A DNA stretch of 64,000 nt from Halotia branconii CENA392. Its GTDB lineage: Bacteria > Cyanobacteriota > Cyanobacteriia > Cyanobacteriales > Nostocaceae. A program made the translations under genes and the position numbers. The DNA is taken from assembly GCF_029953635.1 (NCBI RefSeq), contig NZ_CP124543.1, positions 248,001 to 312,000 on the forward strand. The letters run 5' to 3'. The notes beneath the pieces are model-generated. The model had not been told where the DNA came from, did no database searches, and saw only the letters and a list, made by a program, of their open reading frames with translations. This document shows positions 18,277-28,387 of this stretch, piece by piece. Every line of letters begins with the position of its first letter. Positions within the stretch are counted from its first letter, which is position 1.

Positions 18277-18969
18277 ATGATGAAACCCAAATCTATTGTT
18301 GATGTAAAAAATCTTAACCAGTTTTTTGGTAAAAGAAAATTACGTAGTCAGATTTTATTTGATATTAATTTGACAATCAAATCTGGTGAAATTGTAATTA
18401 TGACTGGCCCATCAGGTTCCGGTAAAACGACTTTACTAACTTTGATTGGTGGGTTACGTTCTGTCCAACAAGGAAGTCTAAAATTTTTAGGACAGGAACT
18501 TTATGGAGCCAGCAATGAGCAATTAGTACAAGCACGTCGCCATATTGGCTATATTTTTCAAGCTCACAACTTGCTAGATTTCTTAACAGCCAGACAAAAT
18601 GTGCAAATGTCGCTGGAATTACATACAAATATTCCCAAATGGAAAGCTCTTAAGCAATCGGAAGCGATGCTTAATGCTGTTCACCTCGAAAATCGAGTTA
18701 ATTATTACCCTTGTGATCTTTCAGGAGGACAAAAACAACGGGTAGCGATCGCGCGTGCTTTAGTTAGTCATCCTAAACTGGTGTTAGCTGATGAACCTAC
18801 TGCGGCCTTAGATAGTAAGTCAGGCAGAGATGTTGTCACTTTGATGCAGCAACTAGCTAAAGAACAGAATTGCGCTATTTTGATAGTCACTCACGACAAC
18901 CGAATATTAGATATTGCCGATCGCATAATTCAGATGGAAGATGGAAAACTACTCCCAGAAGTTTTTTAA
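18277..18969 (+). CDS. devA: DevA-type ABC exporter ATPase
   Basis: 230 residues, a complete nucleotide-binding subunit of the MacB/LolD type. Walker A is TGPSGSGKTTLL (43-54), the signature is LSGGQKQR, Walker B is LVLADEPTAALD, and the H-loop is IVTHD. It powers export through DevC and DevB. It is last in the operon. The location next to a glycolipid-type synthase argues that the exported substrate is that product; by sequence alone the substrate cannot be told. Confidence 0.93.
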   Translation: MMKPKSIVDVKNLNQFFGKRKLRSQILFDINLTIKSGEIVIMTGPSGSGKTTLLTLIGGLRSVQQGSLKFLGQELYGASNEQLVQARRHIGYIFQAHNLLDFLTARQNVQMSLELHTNIPKWKALKQSEAMLNAVHLENRVNYYPCDLSGGQKQRVAIARALVSHPKLVLADEPTAALDSKSGRDVVTLMQQLAKEQNCAILIVTHDNRILDIADRIIQMEDGKLLPEVF

Positions 18970-19256
18970 CACTTTCACAAAGGTACAGCGAATACTGATG
19001 CGAGTAGGAGGTATCATTTATACCAGTAATTTCATAAAATGGTATAACGTATTATTGTACCAGTACATATAAATTTTGCTGACAATTAACACCAACTACA
19101 TAATTATTCTTATATCCCAAGTAATAGATAAAGTGGGCATAATATCTTCCTGAAGTCAAAAGCAAAACAGTCTAGAAGTATGAAGTTTTCATTGATCAGC
19201 CTATAGAGAATGTATGAACAATCATGTATACATTCTCAAACGGTGACAGTACCATT

Positions 19257-19454
19257 ATGTTGACTATTGGTGATTATGTACTCAATCAACAAACTGGACA
19301 TTTAGGGAAAGTAATCGGCTACGGACACATAATTATCAATAATGGATCTACCGTAACATTAAAAGTTTTAGTAGCTGAAACTGCCAATTCACATAAAAGG
19401 GAATTTGTGGTAGAAGATACAATTTCAGCATGGAATAGGTGGTCTGTAGTTTAA
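19257..19454 (+). CDS. Hypothetical small protein, possible beta-barrel
   Basis: About 65 residues from the ATG at 19257; an ATG at 19224 would add 11. The sequence MLTIGDYVLNQQTGHLGKVIGYGH alternates like an SH3-type or CcmL-like small beta fold, and the pattern YVLNQQTGHLGKVIGYG is seen in proteins that bind regulatory or structural partners. I cannot name a family. GGTGA lies 11 bases before the chosen start. It is the first gene after devA on the same strand but 290 bp away, so probably not in that operon. Confidence 0.45.
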   Translation: MLTIGDYVLNQQTGHLGKVIGYGHIIINNGSTVTLKVLVAETANSHKREFVVEDTISAWNRWSVV

Positions 19455-19531
19455 AACTTATACCTATTTTGTTCAATAAATTGACAATTTTAGGAGATTT
19501 TAAATACTTTATCAAAGCATTTGTAAAAATT

Positions 19532-19723
19532 ATGGTGCAAGATTTGATTTTATGTCTACAAGAAGCTGCTTTAACATTTATACTTAAAAAGCATCTTTAT
19601 CCCACAGATCCTTGTGAATGTTTCGTCAATCCCGACTGCGGATGTCCTCATCCAGGGCAAGAGTTGCAATGCGAAGACTGTTGCTATCTTGAAGGTTGCT
19701 TATCTAGTTTTAAGCTGAAATAA
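19532..19723 (+). CDS. Small cysteine-rich protein
   Basis: 63 residues from the ATG at 19532. The C-terminal half has eight or so cysteines: DPCECFVNPDCGCPHPG then CEDCCYLEGC. The N-terminal half is a helix (LILCLQEAALTFILKKHLY). Such spacing could bind a metal or an Fe-S cluster, or form disulphides, but no known family is recognised. A longer form from 19439 overlaps the previous gene by 16 bases and has no better start signal. There is no clear ribosome-binding site for either start. Confidence 0.45.
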   Translation: MVQDLILCLQEAALTFILKKHLYPTDPCECFVNPDCGCPHPGQELQCEDCCYLEGCLSSFKLK

Positions 19724-19799
19724 AAGTTATTGGTTTTCAATTTCTACTGAATTTATCAGTAGTAAAAGATGCTTACAACAATGATTTTGTATTTAATAA

Positions 19800-20309
19800 T
19801 TACTGCTCTGCTCTTTTGTATACGATAATCACTCTATCTAAGTAAAGTTCATCCGTTACTACTGAGATGGTTCGTATAAGCTGTTCGCCTTGAACTTCAA
19901 TGCTATCAGCTATTTTCGTGTCACCATCGTCGTATCTGAGCTTTTTTTTATTAACTTTATCGCTAGGTACAGCCCACGATACCAGCTCATCAAGCAATAA
20001 GAAGGCTTTTGAGTCATAGAAACTCAAATGGCCGTTAAACGGTATAACCTCAGACTGCAATACTCCTTCAAAGTCAAACCAATAAACTTTAGGAGCGCCC
20101 GTTCTTTCTTCAGAGAATTTACCATCTGATGAGATAGTTAGAGTAAGTCCTTGGGTTGCTTCTACCTGAGCAATTAAATTGTTGCTGTTACTATTCAACC
20201 AATTTTCGACACCATTTGCATCTAGTTCATCACCGATAAATTTAATTTCGCTTTTTATAGAAATGCTTCCTGTTAACAGCCATGTTCCAATTAATAATTC
20301 TATGTTCAT
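19800..20309 (-). CDS. Hypothetical protein, possibly lipocalin-like
   Basis: 169 residues starting MNIELLIGTWLLTGS. A GTW motif near the N-terminus followed by alternating beta-strand-like sequence (LTLTISSDGKFSEER, RTISVVTDELYLDRVIIVYKR at the end) resembles the layout of lipocalin-like single-domain proteins. No signal peptide is visible. It stands alone, convergent with the Cys-rich gene and followed upstream by the nagB-like gene. Function unknown. Confidence 0.6.
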   Translation of the reverse strand: MNIELLIGTWLLTGSISIKSEIKFIGDELDANGVENWLNSNSNNLIAQVEATQGLTLTISSDGKFSEERTGAPKVYWFDFEGVLQSEVIPFNGHLSFYDSKAFLLLDELVSWAVPSDKVNKKKLRYDDGDTKIADSIEVQGEQLIRTISVVTDELYLDRVIIVYKRAEQ

Positions 20310-20412
20310 CAGATTTTTTCAACTACTTATTATGCTGAAATCTTCAATGTAATCAACTGATACACGGTATTTATACAGTGTTTTTTCAGATCAAATCCCC
20401 ATCAAACTCACA

Positions 20413-21186
20413 TTAACTGAGTAAACTAGCAGAATTTATATCTAAAAATAATGTTGCTTGCGATTGCTGACGGAGAATAGAGGCAGGATATTTACTACTA
20501 ATTGATTCTCGCAACATCTGTTTTACTGCTTGAGCTTTACGTTCTTCTGGTGCTAGACAGATAATTTTTGTAGCTGAACAAATCAAAGGCAGAGTAACAG
20601 TAAAAGCATACTGTGGAACACTATCGATGCTAGGGAAATGACCTGTATTCACTTGCTGTTGACGATTCGCTAGGTCTAGTTTCACTAATTTAACAGCATA
20701 AGGATCTTGAAAATTAGCTACTGCTGGGTCATTAAAAGCCAAGTGTCCGTTTTCGCCCACACCAAGACAGCATAAATCAATTGGTTGGGCTTGTAGTAAT
20801 TTAGTGTAGCGATCGCATTCTGCTACAGGTTGTAATGCATCACCTTCTATATAATGAAATTGCTGCGGATATACTCGCTTCTCTACCCTTTCTTGCAGAT
20901 AACGCCGAAAACTAGCAGGGTGATTAGCAGTAATTCCCAAGTATTCATCTAAATGAAATAAAATAATCCGCGACCAATTTATACCTCCTAACTCAATTAA
21001 AGCATCAAGAAATTTCAATTGGGAGTTTCCAGTTGCTAACAATACAGCTGCCGTATCTTGTCGCTGGAGAACCTCTTGTAAATACTTTTGTGTAATTTTT
21101 GCAACTTCCTGGGCCATTTCAACTTCAGAGTTGTAAATCTGCACCAATAAATCATCAACACGAAAAAACTTTGTAACGGCTACCAT
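20413..21186 (-). CDS. nagB: Glucosamine-6-phosphate deaminase/isomerase family protein
   Basis: About 257 residues. Motifs of the NagB/6-phosphogluconolactonase superfamily are clear: LATGNSQLKFLDAL near the N-terminus, LFHLDEYLGI with the active-site Asp, GVGENGHLAFNDP, and CLAPEERKAQAVKQML near the end. The enzyme turns glucosamine-6-phosphate into fructose-6-phosphate and ammonia. The GENGHLAFNDP form favours NagB over a phosphogluconolactonase. I chose the ATG at 21186; a TTG at 21234 would add 16 residues. It is monocistronic as far as seen. Confidence 0.85.
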   Translation of the reverse strand: MVAVTKFFRVDDLLVQIYNSEVEMAQEVAKITQKYLQEVLQRQDTAAVLLATGNSQLKFLDALIELGGINWSRIILFHLDEYLGITANHPASFRRYLQERVEKRVYPQQFHYIEGDALQPVAECDRYTKLLQAQPIDLCCLGVGENGHLAFNDPAVANFQDPYAVKLVKLDLANRQQQVNTGHFPSIDSVPQYAFTVTLPLICSATKIICLAPEERKAQAVKQMLRESISSKYPASILRQQSQATLFLDINSASLLS

Positions 21187-21302
21187 TTGCTTATGCAGAA
21201 AATTTTCAACAGTACAGCAATAACTTGAGCGCAATACTTTTCTGATGTTATAACGCTTCTCGTTTTAATCAGCTACATCTCGTTGAGGTCAGAGGCTGGG
21301 CG

Positions 21303-22830
<1,528 letters not shown>

Positions 22831-22905
22831 TCATTGCTCAGTGCTAAGTTTTAAAACTTCTTGCGGGAAGTCCGTAGTTAGTTCATTAAACAATAGCCTT
22901 AGATG

Positions 22906-23001
22906 AAAAAGCAACTGACAACACTTCGACTACTTCGGCTACGCTCAGCACAAGTGCGCTCAGTGCATCGCTGACAACTGACAACTAACAACTAACAACT
23001 G
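22906..23001. repeat. Repeat-rich spacer with TGACAAC/TAACAAC heptamers before rplY
   Basis: After a CTTCGGCTACGCTCAGCAC-type dispersed repeat, the heptamers TGACAACTGACAACTAACAACTAACAAC run up to 3 bp before the rplY start. They take the place of a normal ribosome-binding site. Confidence 0.7.
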
Positions 23002-23003
23002 AT

Positions 23004-23654
23004 ATGGCTATTACAGTCGAATGTCAAAAACGACCAGAAGGCAGCAAGCCCAAAGCTTTGCGCCGTTCTGGAGAAATACCCGCAAACTTATACGGTCACA
23101 AGGGTACAGAGTCAATTGCTTTGACTATTAACGCTAAAACCGTTGAGCGCTTGCTTAAAAAAGCTTCGGTCAATAATACCTTAATTGATTTAAACGTTAC
23201 CGATGCACCTTGGCGAGGCAAAACCCTGTTGCGGGAACTTCAAATCCATCCAGCCAAAGGTACACCCTACCATCTCAGCTTTTTTGCTGTTGCTGGTCAT
23301 GGTGACACCAACGTAGAAGTACCCCTACGTTTTGTGGGAGACGCTATTGGTGTTAAACAAGAAGGTGGTGTGTTAGATACTGTAATCAACGAATTGCAAG
23401 TGAGTTGTTCACCTGAGAATATCCCAGAAGCAATTGAAATTGATGTATCTAACTTAAAGGTGGGTGACAGTTTGCGTATCGATGAGTTGGTACTGCCCGA
23501 AGGTGTGACAGTTCTAGCTAAACCAGAGCAAGTTGTTGTCAATGTTTTACCGCCACGAGTTGTAGAAACAGAGACTGAAACAATATCGGAAGAAAGTGAA
23601 ACTGTATCCGCAGACAGCGAGACAGCAGAAACAGAAAGTGAAACAGCCTCTTAA
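23004..23654 (+). CDS. rplY: 50S ribosomal protein L25/general stress protein Ctc
   Basis: 216 residues, the two-domain (CTC) form of L25. The 5S rRNA-binding N-terminal domain begins with [31 protein letters not shown] and the C-terminal beta domain holds [19 protein letters not shown] and [12 protein letters not shown]. The tail is an acidic Glu/Thr/Ser repeat ([18 protein letters not shown]). No Shine-Dalgarno is visible because tandem heptamers sit directly upstream. A strong terminator follows. Confidence 0.94.
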   Translation: MAITVECQKRPEGSKPKALRRSGEIPANLYGHKGTESIALTINAKTVERLLKKASVNNTLIDLNVTDAPWRGKTLLRELQIHPAKGTPYHLSFFAVAGHGDTNVEVPLRFVGDAIGVKQEGGVLDTVINELQVSCSPENIPEAIEIDVSNLKVGDSLRIDELVLPEGVTVLAKPEQVVVNVLPPRVVETETETISEESETVSADSETAETESETAS

Positions 23655-23686
23655 GCTACAGAAAGTATGTGATAATTTTTGATAAT

Positions 23687-23712
23687 ACCAGGAGAAAACT
23701 CCTGGTTTTTTT
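23687..23712 (+). terminator. Rho-independent terminator of rplY
   Basis: ACCAGGAG and CTCCTGGT form a perfect 8-bp stem with an AAAA loop, followed by seven T. It begins 33 bp after the rplY stop and ends 24 bp before the next start. Confidence 0.92.
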
Positions 23713-23735
23713 GTATTGAACCGCTGAGGAACAAG

Positions 23736-25280
23736 ATGACAGAAGCGACCCTTCCAGCTTTAATTAAGCAAATGTTGCAGCCTAGATTTTATCCCCATGC
23801 GGTAACAGAACCCATTCAATTGGTACAAACTCATATTTCTTATGTACTGCTAACTGGAGATTATGCTTACAAGCTCAAAAAACCTGCAAATTTTGGTTTT
23901 TTAGACTTTTCTACCTTAGAAAAACGACAACATTTTTGTCAGGAAGAATTAAGCCTGAATCAGCGGGGTGCAGCCGAATTATATTTAGAAGTTTTACCCA
24001 TAACTCAAGTAGGAGAGCAATACCATCTAGGCGGAACTGGTGAAACTGTAGAATATGTACTGAAGATGCGTCAGTTTCCTCAAGAGTCACTTTTTAGCCA
24101 ACTTTTTGAACAAGGTAAGTTAAACGAGACACACTTAGAAGAGTTGGGACGAGTAGTAGCTCAGTACCATGCCAAAACCGCAACTAACGACTACATTCGG
24201 AGTTTTGGCGAAGTGCCTCAAATTCGAGCTGCATTTGATGAAAATTACGAGCAAACCGAAAAATATATTGGTGGCCCTCAAACACAGGTGCAATTTGACG
24301 AAACCAAAGCATACACTGAGCGTTTTTTTGCAGAAAGACAAGAATTATTTCAAAGCAGAATGCAAAATGACCATATTCGTGAATGTCATGGAGACTTGCA
24401 CCTGCGAAATATAGCTCTGTGGCAAGATAAAATTCTGCTATTCGATTGCATTGAGTTTAACGAGCCGTTTCGTTTTGTCGATGTGATGTTCGACATTGCC
24501 TATGCTGTGATGGATCTAGAAGCACAGGAGCGAAAAGACTTAAGTAATGCCTACTTGAATACCTATGTCGAGCAGACTGGCGATTGGGAAGGATTACAAG
24601 TATTACCTATATATTTAAACCGTCAATCTTATGTTAGGGCAAAAGTAACTTCATTTTTATTAGATGACCCTGGTGTGGCAACAGCAGTTAAGGAAGAAGC
24701 CACAAAAACCGCAGCTAAATACTACAAGCTGGCTTGGGAATACACTAAACCCAAACAAGGACAACTGATTTTAATGTCGGGATTATCAGGTTCTGGCAAA
24801 AGTACAACAGCAAAATATTTAGCTCGTCAACTGGGAACAATTCACATTCGTTCCGATGCAGTGCGAAAACATTTAGGAGGAATTTCTCTATCGGAACGTG
24901 GTGGGGATGATTTATATACAGCCGAAATGACTCAGAAAACCTATGCGCGGTTGTTAGAATTGGGAATTATACTAGCTAATCAAGGTTTTTCTGTAATTTT
25001 AGATGCTAAATATGACCAACAACAGCTGCGGCAAGCAGTAATTGATCAAGCCGAAAAGTACGACCTTCCCCTAAAAATCATCTATTGCACAGCACCCACA
25101 GAAGTTATAAAAGAGCGTCTGGTTAACCGTACTGGTGATATTGCTGATGCTACCGTTGATTTATTAACATCACAAGTGCAGCAAGCTGAACCATTTACTG
25201 ATGCCGAAAAACCATACGTCCAGGTTTGGGACACAACTCAATCACAACAGACACAATTAAACCAAATAATTCGCCAATAG
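23736..25280 (+). CDS. Aminoglycoside-phosphotransferase-like/AAA kinase two-domain protein
   Basis: About 514 residues from the ATG at 23736, which has GAGGA 8 bases upstream; an upstream in-frame start would run through the terminator. The N-terminal ~330 residues are a protein-kinase-like phosphotransferase with HGDLHLRNI and LFDCIEFN. The C-terminal ~160 residues are a P-loop kinase with LMSGLSGSGKSTTA, similar to gluconate or zeta-toxin-like kinases. This fusion is common in cyanobacteria; the substrate is not known. It is followed after 13 bp by a small membrane-protein gene. Confidence 0.85.
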   Translation: MTEATLPALIKQMLQPRFYPHAVTEPIQLVQTHISYVLLTGDYAYKLKKPANFGFLDFSTLEKRQHFCQEELSLNQRGAAELYLEVLPITQVGEQYHLGGTGETVEYVLKMRQFPQESLFSQLFEQGKLNETHLEELGRVVAQYHAKTATNDYIRSFGEVPQIRAAFDENYEQTEKYIGGPQTQVQFDETKAYTERFFAERQELFQSRMQNDHIRECHGDLHLRNIALWQDKILLFDCIEFNEPFRFVDVMFDIAYAVMDLEAQERKDLSNAYLNTYVEQTGDWEGLQVLPIYLNRQSYVRAKVTSFLLDDPGVATAVKEEATKTAAKYYKLAWEYTKPKQGQLILMSGLSGSGKSTTAKYLARQLGTIHIRSDAVRKHLGGISLSERGGDDLYTAEMTQKTYARLLELGIILANQGFSVILDAKYDQQQLRQAVIDQAEKYDLPLKIIYCTAPTEVIKERLVNRTGDIADATVDLLTSQVQQAEPFTDAEKPYVQVWDTTQSQQTQLNQIIRQ

Positions 25281-25293
25281 CCGTTTTTACCTT

Positions 25294-25797
25294 ATGGCAC
25301 CTAAAAACAATGATTTTTTGAGTATTTCTCCTAGCTTTCTTTCTCAGCTGATATTTGGGGCGTTTTTAATTTTAATATTGTCGTTGACAGGTTCTCCCGT
25401 ATCCCTGAGTATCTTTCTGGGCATTCTTGGCGGTTTCACCTTAGGCTGGATCACAAATGCTAGTAGAAATAGTCCTCAACCTCCATCTGTAGCCTCATCT
25501 GATGGCGTTGACGCAGCGTTGAAATACTGGTTATTTTTCTTATTGGGCTTTGTGTTTTTGGGATATCCTGCGCCCATGAGCATCTTACTAGGCGGCATAG
25601 GTGCTATGGGTGGAGGCTGGATTATTGCCTGGTGGGGAAGTAAAGAAGAAACCAGAACTCAGTTACCAGTTGAAACTGTAGAAGAAGCCAATGGTGAACA
25701 AACCAGCGATAGAATCACCAGACAACAAAAAAGAAGACCCGTTCGCCGTTATCGCCGTACTCGTGGAACCATCAATTTTAAATTTTGGGAAAGGTAG
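25294..25797 (+). CDS. Hypothetical membrane protein
   Basis: 167 residues with two membrane-hairpin pairs: LIFGAFLILILSLTG with SIFLGILGGFTLGWI, and WLFFLLGFVFLGYPA with ILLGGIGAMGGGWIIAWW. The C-terminal tail is strongly basic (RRPVRRYRRTRGTINF) and probably cytoplasmic. It begins 13 bp after the kinase fusion and is likely cotranscribed with it. No known family is recognised with confidence. Confidence 0.7.
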   Translation: MAPKNNDFLSISPSFLSQLIFGAFLILILSLTGSPVSLSIFLGILGGFTLGWITNASRNSPQPPSVASSDGVDAALKYWLFFLLGFVFLGYPAPMSILLGGIGAMGGGWIIAWWGSKEETRTQLPVETVEEANGEQTSDRITRQQKRRPVRRYRRTRGTINFKFWER

Positions 25798-25904
25798 TAT
25801 TTAAGGGGCTAGAGGCTAGGGACTAGGGGCTAGGAAAAGCAGGGGAGAAAGATGTAATTTTTCTTTCCCCCTTGCGCCCCGCACCCTGCCCCAATTCCTC
25901 TTCT

Positions 25905-25933
25905 CCATGCCCCATGCCCCATGCCCCATGCCC
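25905..25933. repeat. Short tandem repeat of CCCCATG units
   Basis: Four CCCATGC/CCCCATG heptamers end a few bases before the YdcF start. They create spurious ATGs upstream of the real start at 25938. The same heptamer occurs singly near 28.26 and 54.01 kb. Confidence 0.8.
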
Positions 25934-25937
25934 TATT

Positions 25938-26729
25938 ATGTTTTTATATCTCTCTAAGTTACTGCCACTATTTATTTATCCATTGGGACTAGCTAGCTTA
26001 AGTTTGGTAGTGGCATTGATTACATTGTGGAAAAGACCACGTATTGCCGCAGGAGCGATCGCTTTATCTTTAATTTTATTGCTTGTTTGTAGTAACGCTT
26101 GGGTGTCTAAATCTCTGGCGCGATCGCTGGAGTGGCAAAATCTTCCCCTCAACCCAATCCCGAATGCTGATGCGATCGTAGTTTTGGGTGGTGCAACGAA
26201 ATCGGCTTCTCCCCCCAGACCAACTGTTGATTTAAGTGAAGCGGGCGATCGCGTAATTTATGCTGCTCAACTATATCGCCAAAAAAAAGCGCCGATTATT
26301 ATTCTCAGTGGTGGTCGCATCAGTTGGCGCGGCAGTGGTTCCCCAGAATCGGCAGATATGGCCACAATACTCACCTCTATTGGCATACCATCTGAGGCAA
26401 TTGTCCAAGAGCCTGATTCTTTCAACACATATCAAAATGCTGTAAATGTCAAGAAAATTTTAGAAACTCGTGGCATAAACCGGATATTATTGATAACTTC
26501 AGCAATGCACATGCCGCGATCGCTAAAAATTTTTCAGCGTCAAGGTATTGATGTGATTCCTGCACCTACTGACTTTCTCGTCAGTCAAGGCGATATCAAG
26601 GAACTTGGCAGCACTCCTAAAGCCGCTATACTGAGTTTATTACCCGATAGCGACAACCTTAATCAATTTACTAGCGCCTTAAAAGAATATATTGGTAGTT
26701 TTGTCTATCGCTGGCGCGGTTGGCTTTAA
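25938..26729 (+). CDS. YdcF family (DUF218) protein
   Basis: About 263 residues. Two N-terminal membrane helices (LYLSKLLPLFIYPLGLASL and AAGAIALSLILLLVCSNA) precede a DUF218 domain with DAIVVLGG, ILSGG, the E-D-S-F-NT stretch (EPDSFNTYQNA) and LLITSAMHMPRS. Family members such as ElyC act in envelope polysaccharide metabolism, but the exact reaction is not settled. The start ATG at 25938 follows the tandem repeat; a longer reading would translate the repeat and is rejected. Monocistronic. Confidence 0.88.
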   Translation: MFLYLSKLLPLFIYPLGLASLSLVVALITLWKRPRIAAGAIALSLILLLVCSNAWVSKSLARSLEWQNLPLNPIPNADAIVVLGGATKSASPPRPTVDLSEAGDRVIYAAQLYRQKKAPIIILSGGRISWRGSGSPESADMATILTSIGIPSEAIVQEPDSFNTYQNAVNVKKILETRGINRILLITSAMHMPRSLKIFQRQGIDVIPAPTDFLVSQGDIKELGSTPKAAILSLLPDSDNLNQFTSALKEYIGSFVYRWRGWL

Positions 26730-26951
26730 TGAACACGACTTAGGCACAGATTACGATGATTTTACGTTATTACGTTCCGCAGGGTGCAAAGCCTAGACGC
26801 GTTAGTGGCTTCTCGTACCCCTACGGAGAAGCAAGCTACGTGTAGCGTCTCCTTTTGGAGAAGAGTAGTAATCGCAAAGGCTTCGTTTTTCGCCACAAGT
26901 GCGTAAGTCATAATCAAGTTAGAAGTTGTTAATTATTTTTAATAAAATAAT

Positions 26952-27173
26952 ATGTCTAAAAACTTACCTTATATTATTCCATCTCCTCAACCTCAAGTTG
27001 ACGAAACTTTTGCTGCTTACCATACAACCCATCAGTTTTACCACGAAGTTCAAACGCGTTCAGAGTTTCAGCGTTATTGTGAGTGGTATCATGTAACCGC
27101 AGAACAACACCGTCAAGAACTAAAAAAAATGCGCGGCGAACTGAATATTTTGCAGTGGTTTCGCCGCCCCTAA
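26952..27173 (+). CDS. Conserved-looking hypothetical protein
   Basis: 73 residues, MSKNLPYIIPSPQPQVDE at the start and a helical basic end (QHRQELKKMRGELNILQWF). It has the look of a small cyanobacterial protein and no overlapping gene. It is convergent with ftrV, with only 5 bp between the two stops. No domain recognised. Confidence 0.6.
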   Translation: MSKNLPYIIPSPQPQVDETFAAYHTTHQFYHEVQTRSEFQRYCEWYHVTAEQHRQELKKMRGELNILQWFRRP

Positions 27174-27178
27174 GCAAT

Positions 27179-27400
27179 TTAGATAACTTCTAACTCATTT
27201 TCACGTAAATGAGCTTTAAATTTTTTACTAAATTGAACAAAAATCGGCAAGTTGGCGCTTACAGGTCTACCTTGCCATTCTGTGGCAAAACTTAAAATTT
27301 CGCCTTCTAGACCTTTAATGTCAAAAGCCTGACCTCGATGCTCAGGATGATGATAAACCACTACCGAATCTTTAACACGGACGCGATCGCCAACTTTCAT
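27179..27400 (-). CDS. ftrV: Ferredoxin-thioredoxin reductase, variable chain
   Basis: 73 residues from the ATG at 27400. The sequence VGDRVRVKDSVVVYHHPEHRG followed by EWQGRPVSANLPIFVQF and KFKAHLRENELE is the FtrV signature. The small SH3-like barrel supports the catalytic FtrC chain, which passes electrons from ferredoxin to thioredoxin. A longer reading from 27445 adds 15 residues that other FtrV proteins do not have, so the short form is preferred. No ftrC is in the window. Confidence 0.93.
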   Translation of the reverse strand: MKVGDRVRVKDSVVVYHHPEHRGQAFDIKGLEGEILSFATEWQGRPVSANLPIFVQFSKKFKAHLRENELEVI

Positions 27401-27556
27401 AACAACATTTACACCTAGCTTTTGCTGTTCCACAAGTATCTCCACAGCTATTCCTCATTGAACTGCTATCTGGGAAAATAGACTGCTTGTTACAGCTACT
27501 CTTATAGGTCTAGTATTTACAGACGCTATTTTATTCCTCTGTACTCGCTACACAAA

Positions 27557-27580
27557 CAAAGCCTGCCCATGCAGGCTTTG
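27557..27580 (-). terminator. Perfect hairpin, probable terminator of a minus-strand transcript
   Basis: CAAAGCCTGC and GCAGGCTTTG form a perfect 10-bp stem with a 4-nt loop. On the minus strand it is followed by TTTGTGTA, on the plus strand by GATAGAAT, so the minus direction is more likely. It would end a transcript from the structured region at 27.68-27.86 kb. Confidence 0.6.
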
Positions 27581-27674
27581 ATAGAATTAGTTAAAGACAT
27601 CAGAATTTTAGAGTAGACTTTAGTACTGACAGACTATGTGGGAAAACTTTACTTCTTATTTCCTGATAGAAATA

Positions 27675-27860
27675 AATTAAGAAAACCGAGTGTCGGCTTC
27701 CGTCGGGTAGCAGTTCTGCGGTAAAAAACCCACAGTACTTCTATTCCTCAATGCACTTGTCCACTCCCACAGGTGTCTCAGAGGTGCTTTATGGAGGAAA
27801 AATAAGCTATAACGGGCAAGTAAAACCCGCTTTGCTCTTGCTGTGCGCTTTAACGACAAA
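27675..27860 (-). ncRNA. Candidate structured RNA (possibly 6S-like)
   Basis: No credible protein is encoded, yet on the minus strand the stretch folds into several hairpins: CGGG/CCCG near the 5' end; a long irregular stem with TTCCTC pairing GAGGAA and, inside it, GCAC pairing GTGC; CTGTGG pairing CCGCAG (with one G-U pair, which would be a C-A mismatch on the other strand); and a final AAGCCGA-CAC-TCGGTTT hairpin. The long irregular hairpin with an open centre is reminiscent of 6S RNA, but I cannot verify this. Ends are approximate. Confidence 0.4.
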
Positions 27861-28358
27861 TTTCATTCTACAACAAATAGATTTCTATTCCTATAGCTGT
27901 GCTGTAGTAGCAGCATATTGAAACAGTAAAAGAACAGGGAGAAATAGGCAGGGGAGCAGGGGAAGACAGGGAGACAAGGGGATGGGGAGACAAGGAGAGC
28001 AGCGCGGTCTTGGGGTCTCCCCCTCCGGGTGACGCTCGCAAGCTCGCTATCGCTACGCTAACGGCAGTCCAACGCCAGTCGCCTGCGGAGGGAAACCCTC
28101 CCGCAGCACTGGCTCCTCTTTGTTGGAACAACAAGACCGGGCTGCCTCACCAAGGGGAGCGACTGCGGGAGACATTTCTTTCCCCAATTCTCCAATTCTC
28201 CTTGTCCCCAATTCTTCTTTATCCCCTCTGCGCTCCGCACCCTGCCCCAATTCCTCTTCTCCATGCCCCATGCCCAATGCCCCATGCTTCAATTAGATTT
28301 GCTTTGTGGACAAATTGTTTAGATTGAACCAAAAAGGACTACTTTTGATTGCCATGCT
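27861..28358. other. Repeat-rich intergenic stretch before the PP2C gene's 3' end
   Basis: Purine-rich GGGGAGACAAGG runs, a fold-back element (28004-28140), GCTCGCAAGCTCGCTATCGCTACGC-type repeats, TTCTCCATGCCCCATGCCC heptamers and a 36-bp direct repeat. Small reading frames on both strands are products of these repeats, and no gene is supported. Confidence 0.7.
28004..28140. repeat. Fold-back element with GCGGTCTTG/CAAGACCG ends
   Basis: The left end GCGGTCTTGGGGTCTCCCCC and right end CAAGACCGG are inverted. A shorter copy with the same ends and nearly the same terminal 60 bases is at 53868-53938; partial copies are inside 57161-57648. Confidence 0.7.
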
Positions 28359-28387
28359 TCAATTAGATTTGCTTTGTGGACAAATTG
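28282..28387. repeat. Exact 36-bp direct repeat at the 3' end of the PP2C gene
   Basis: The same 36 bases, beginning CCATGCTTCAATTAGATT, occur at 28282-28317 and 28352-28387, 70 bp apart. The second copy includes the last eight sense codons and stop of the PP2C gene; the first is a downstream duplicate. Confidence 0.9.

Noticed and set aside
23679..23735. Upstream start of the APH/kinase protein
   Set aside because: It would translate the rplY terminator; the ATG at 23736 has a good GAGGA.
25905..25933. CCCCATG repeats as a CRISPR-like array
   Set aside because: The units are 7 bp, direct and without spacers; they are ordinary short tandem repeats.
27677..27859. 60-codon frame on the minus strand
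   Set aside because: It overlaps the structured region, shows no protein-like pattern and has no ribosome-binding site.
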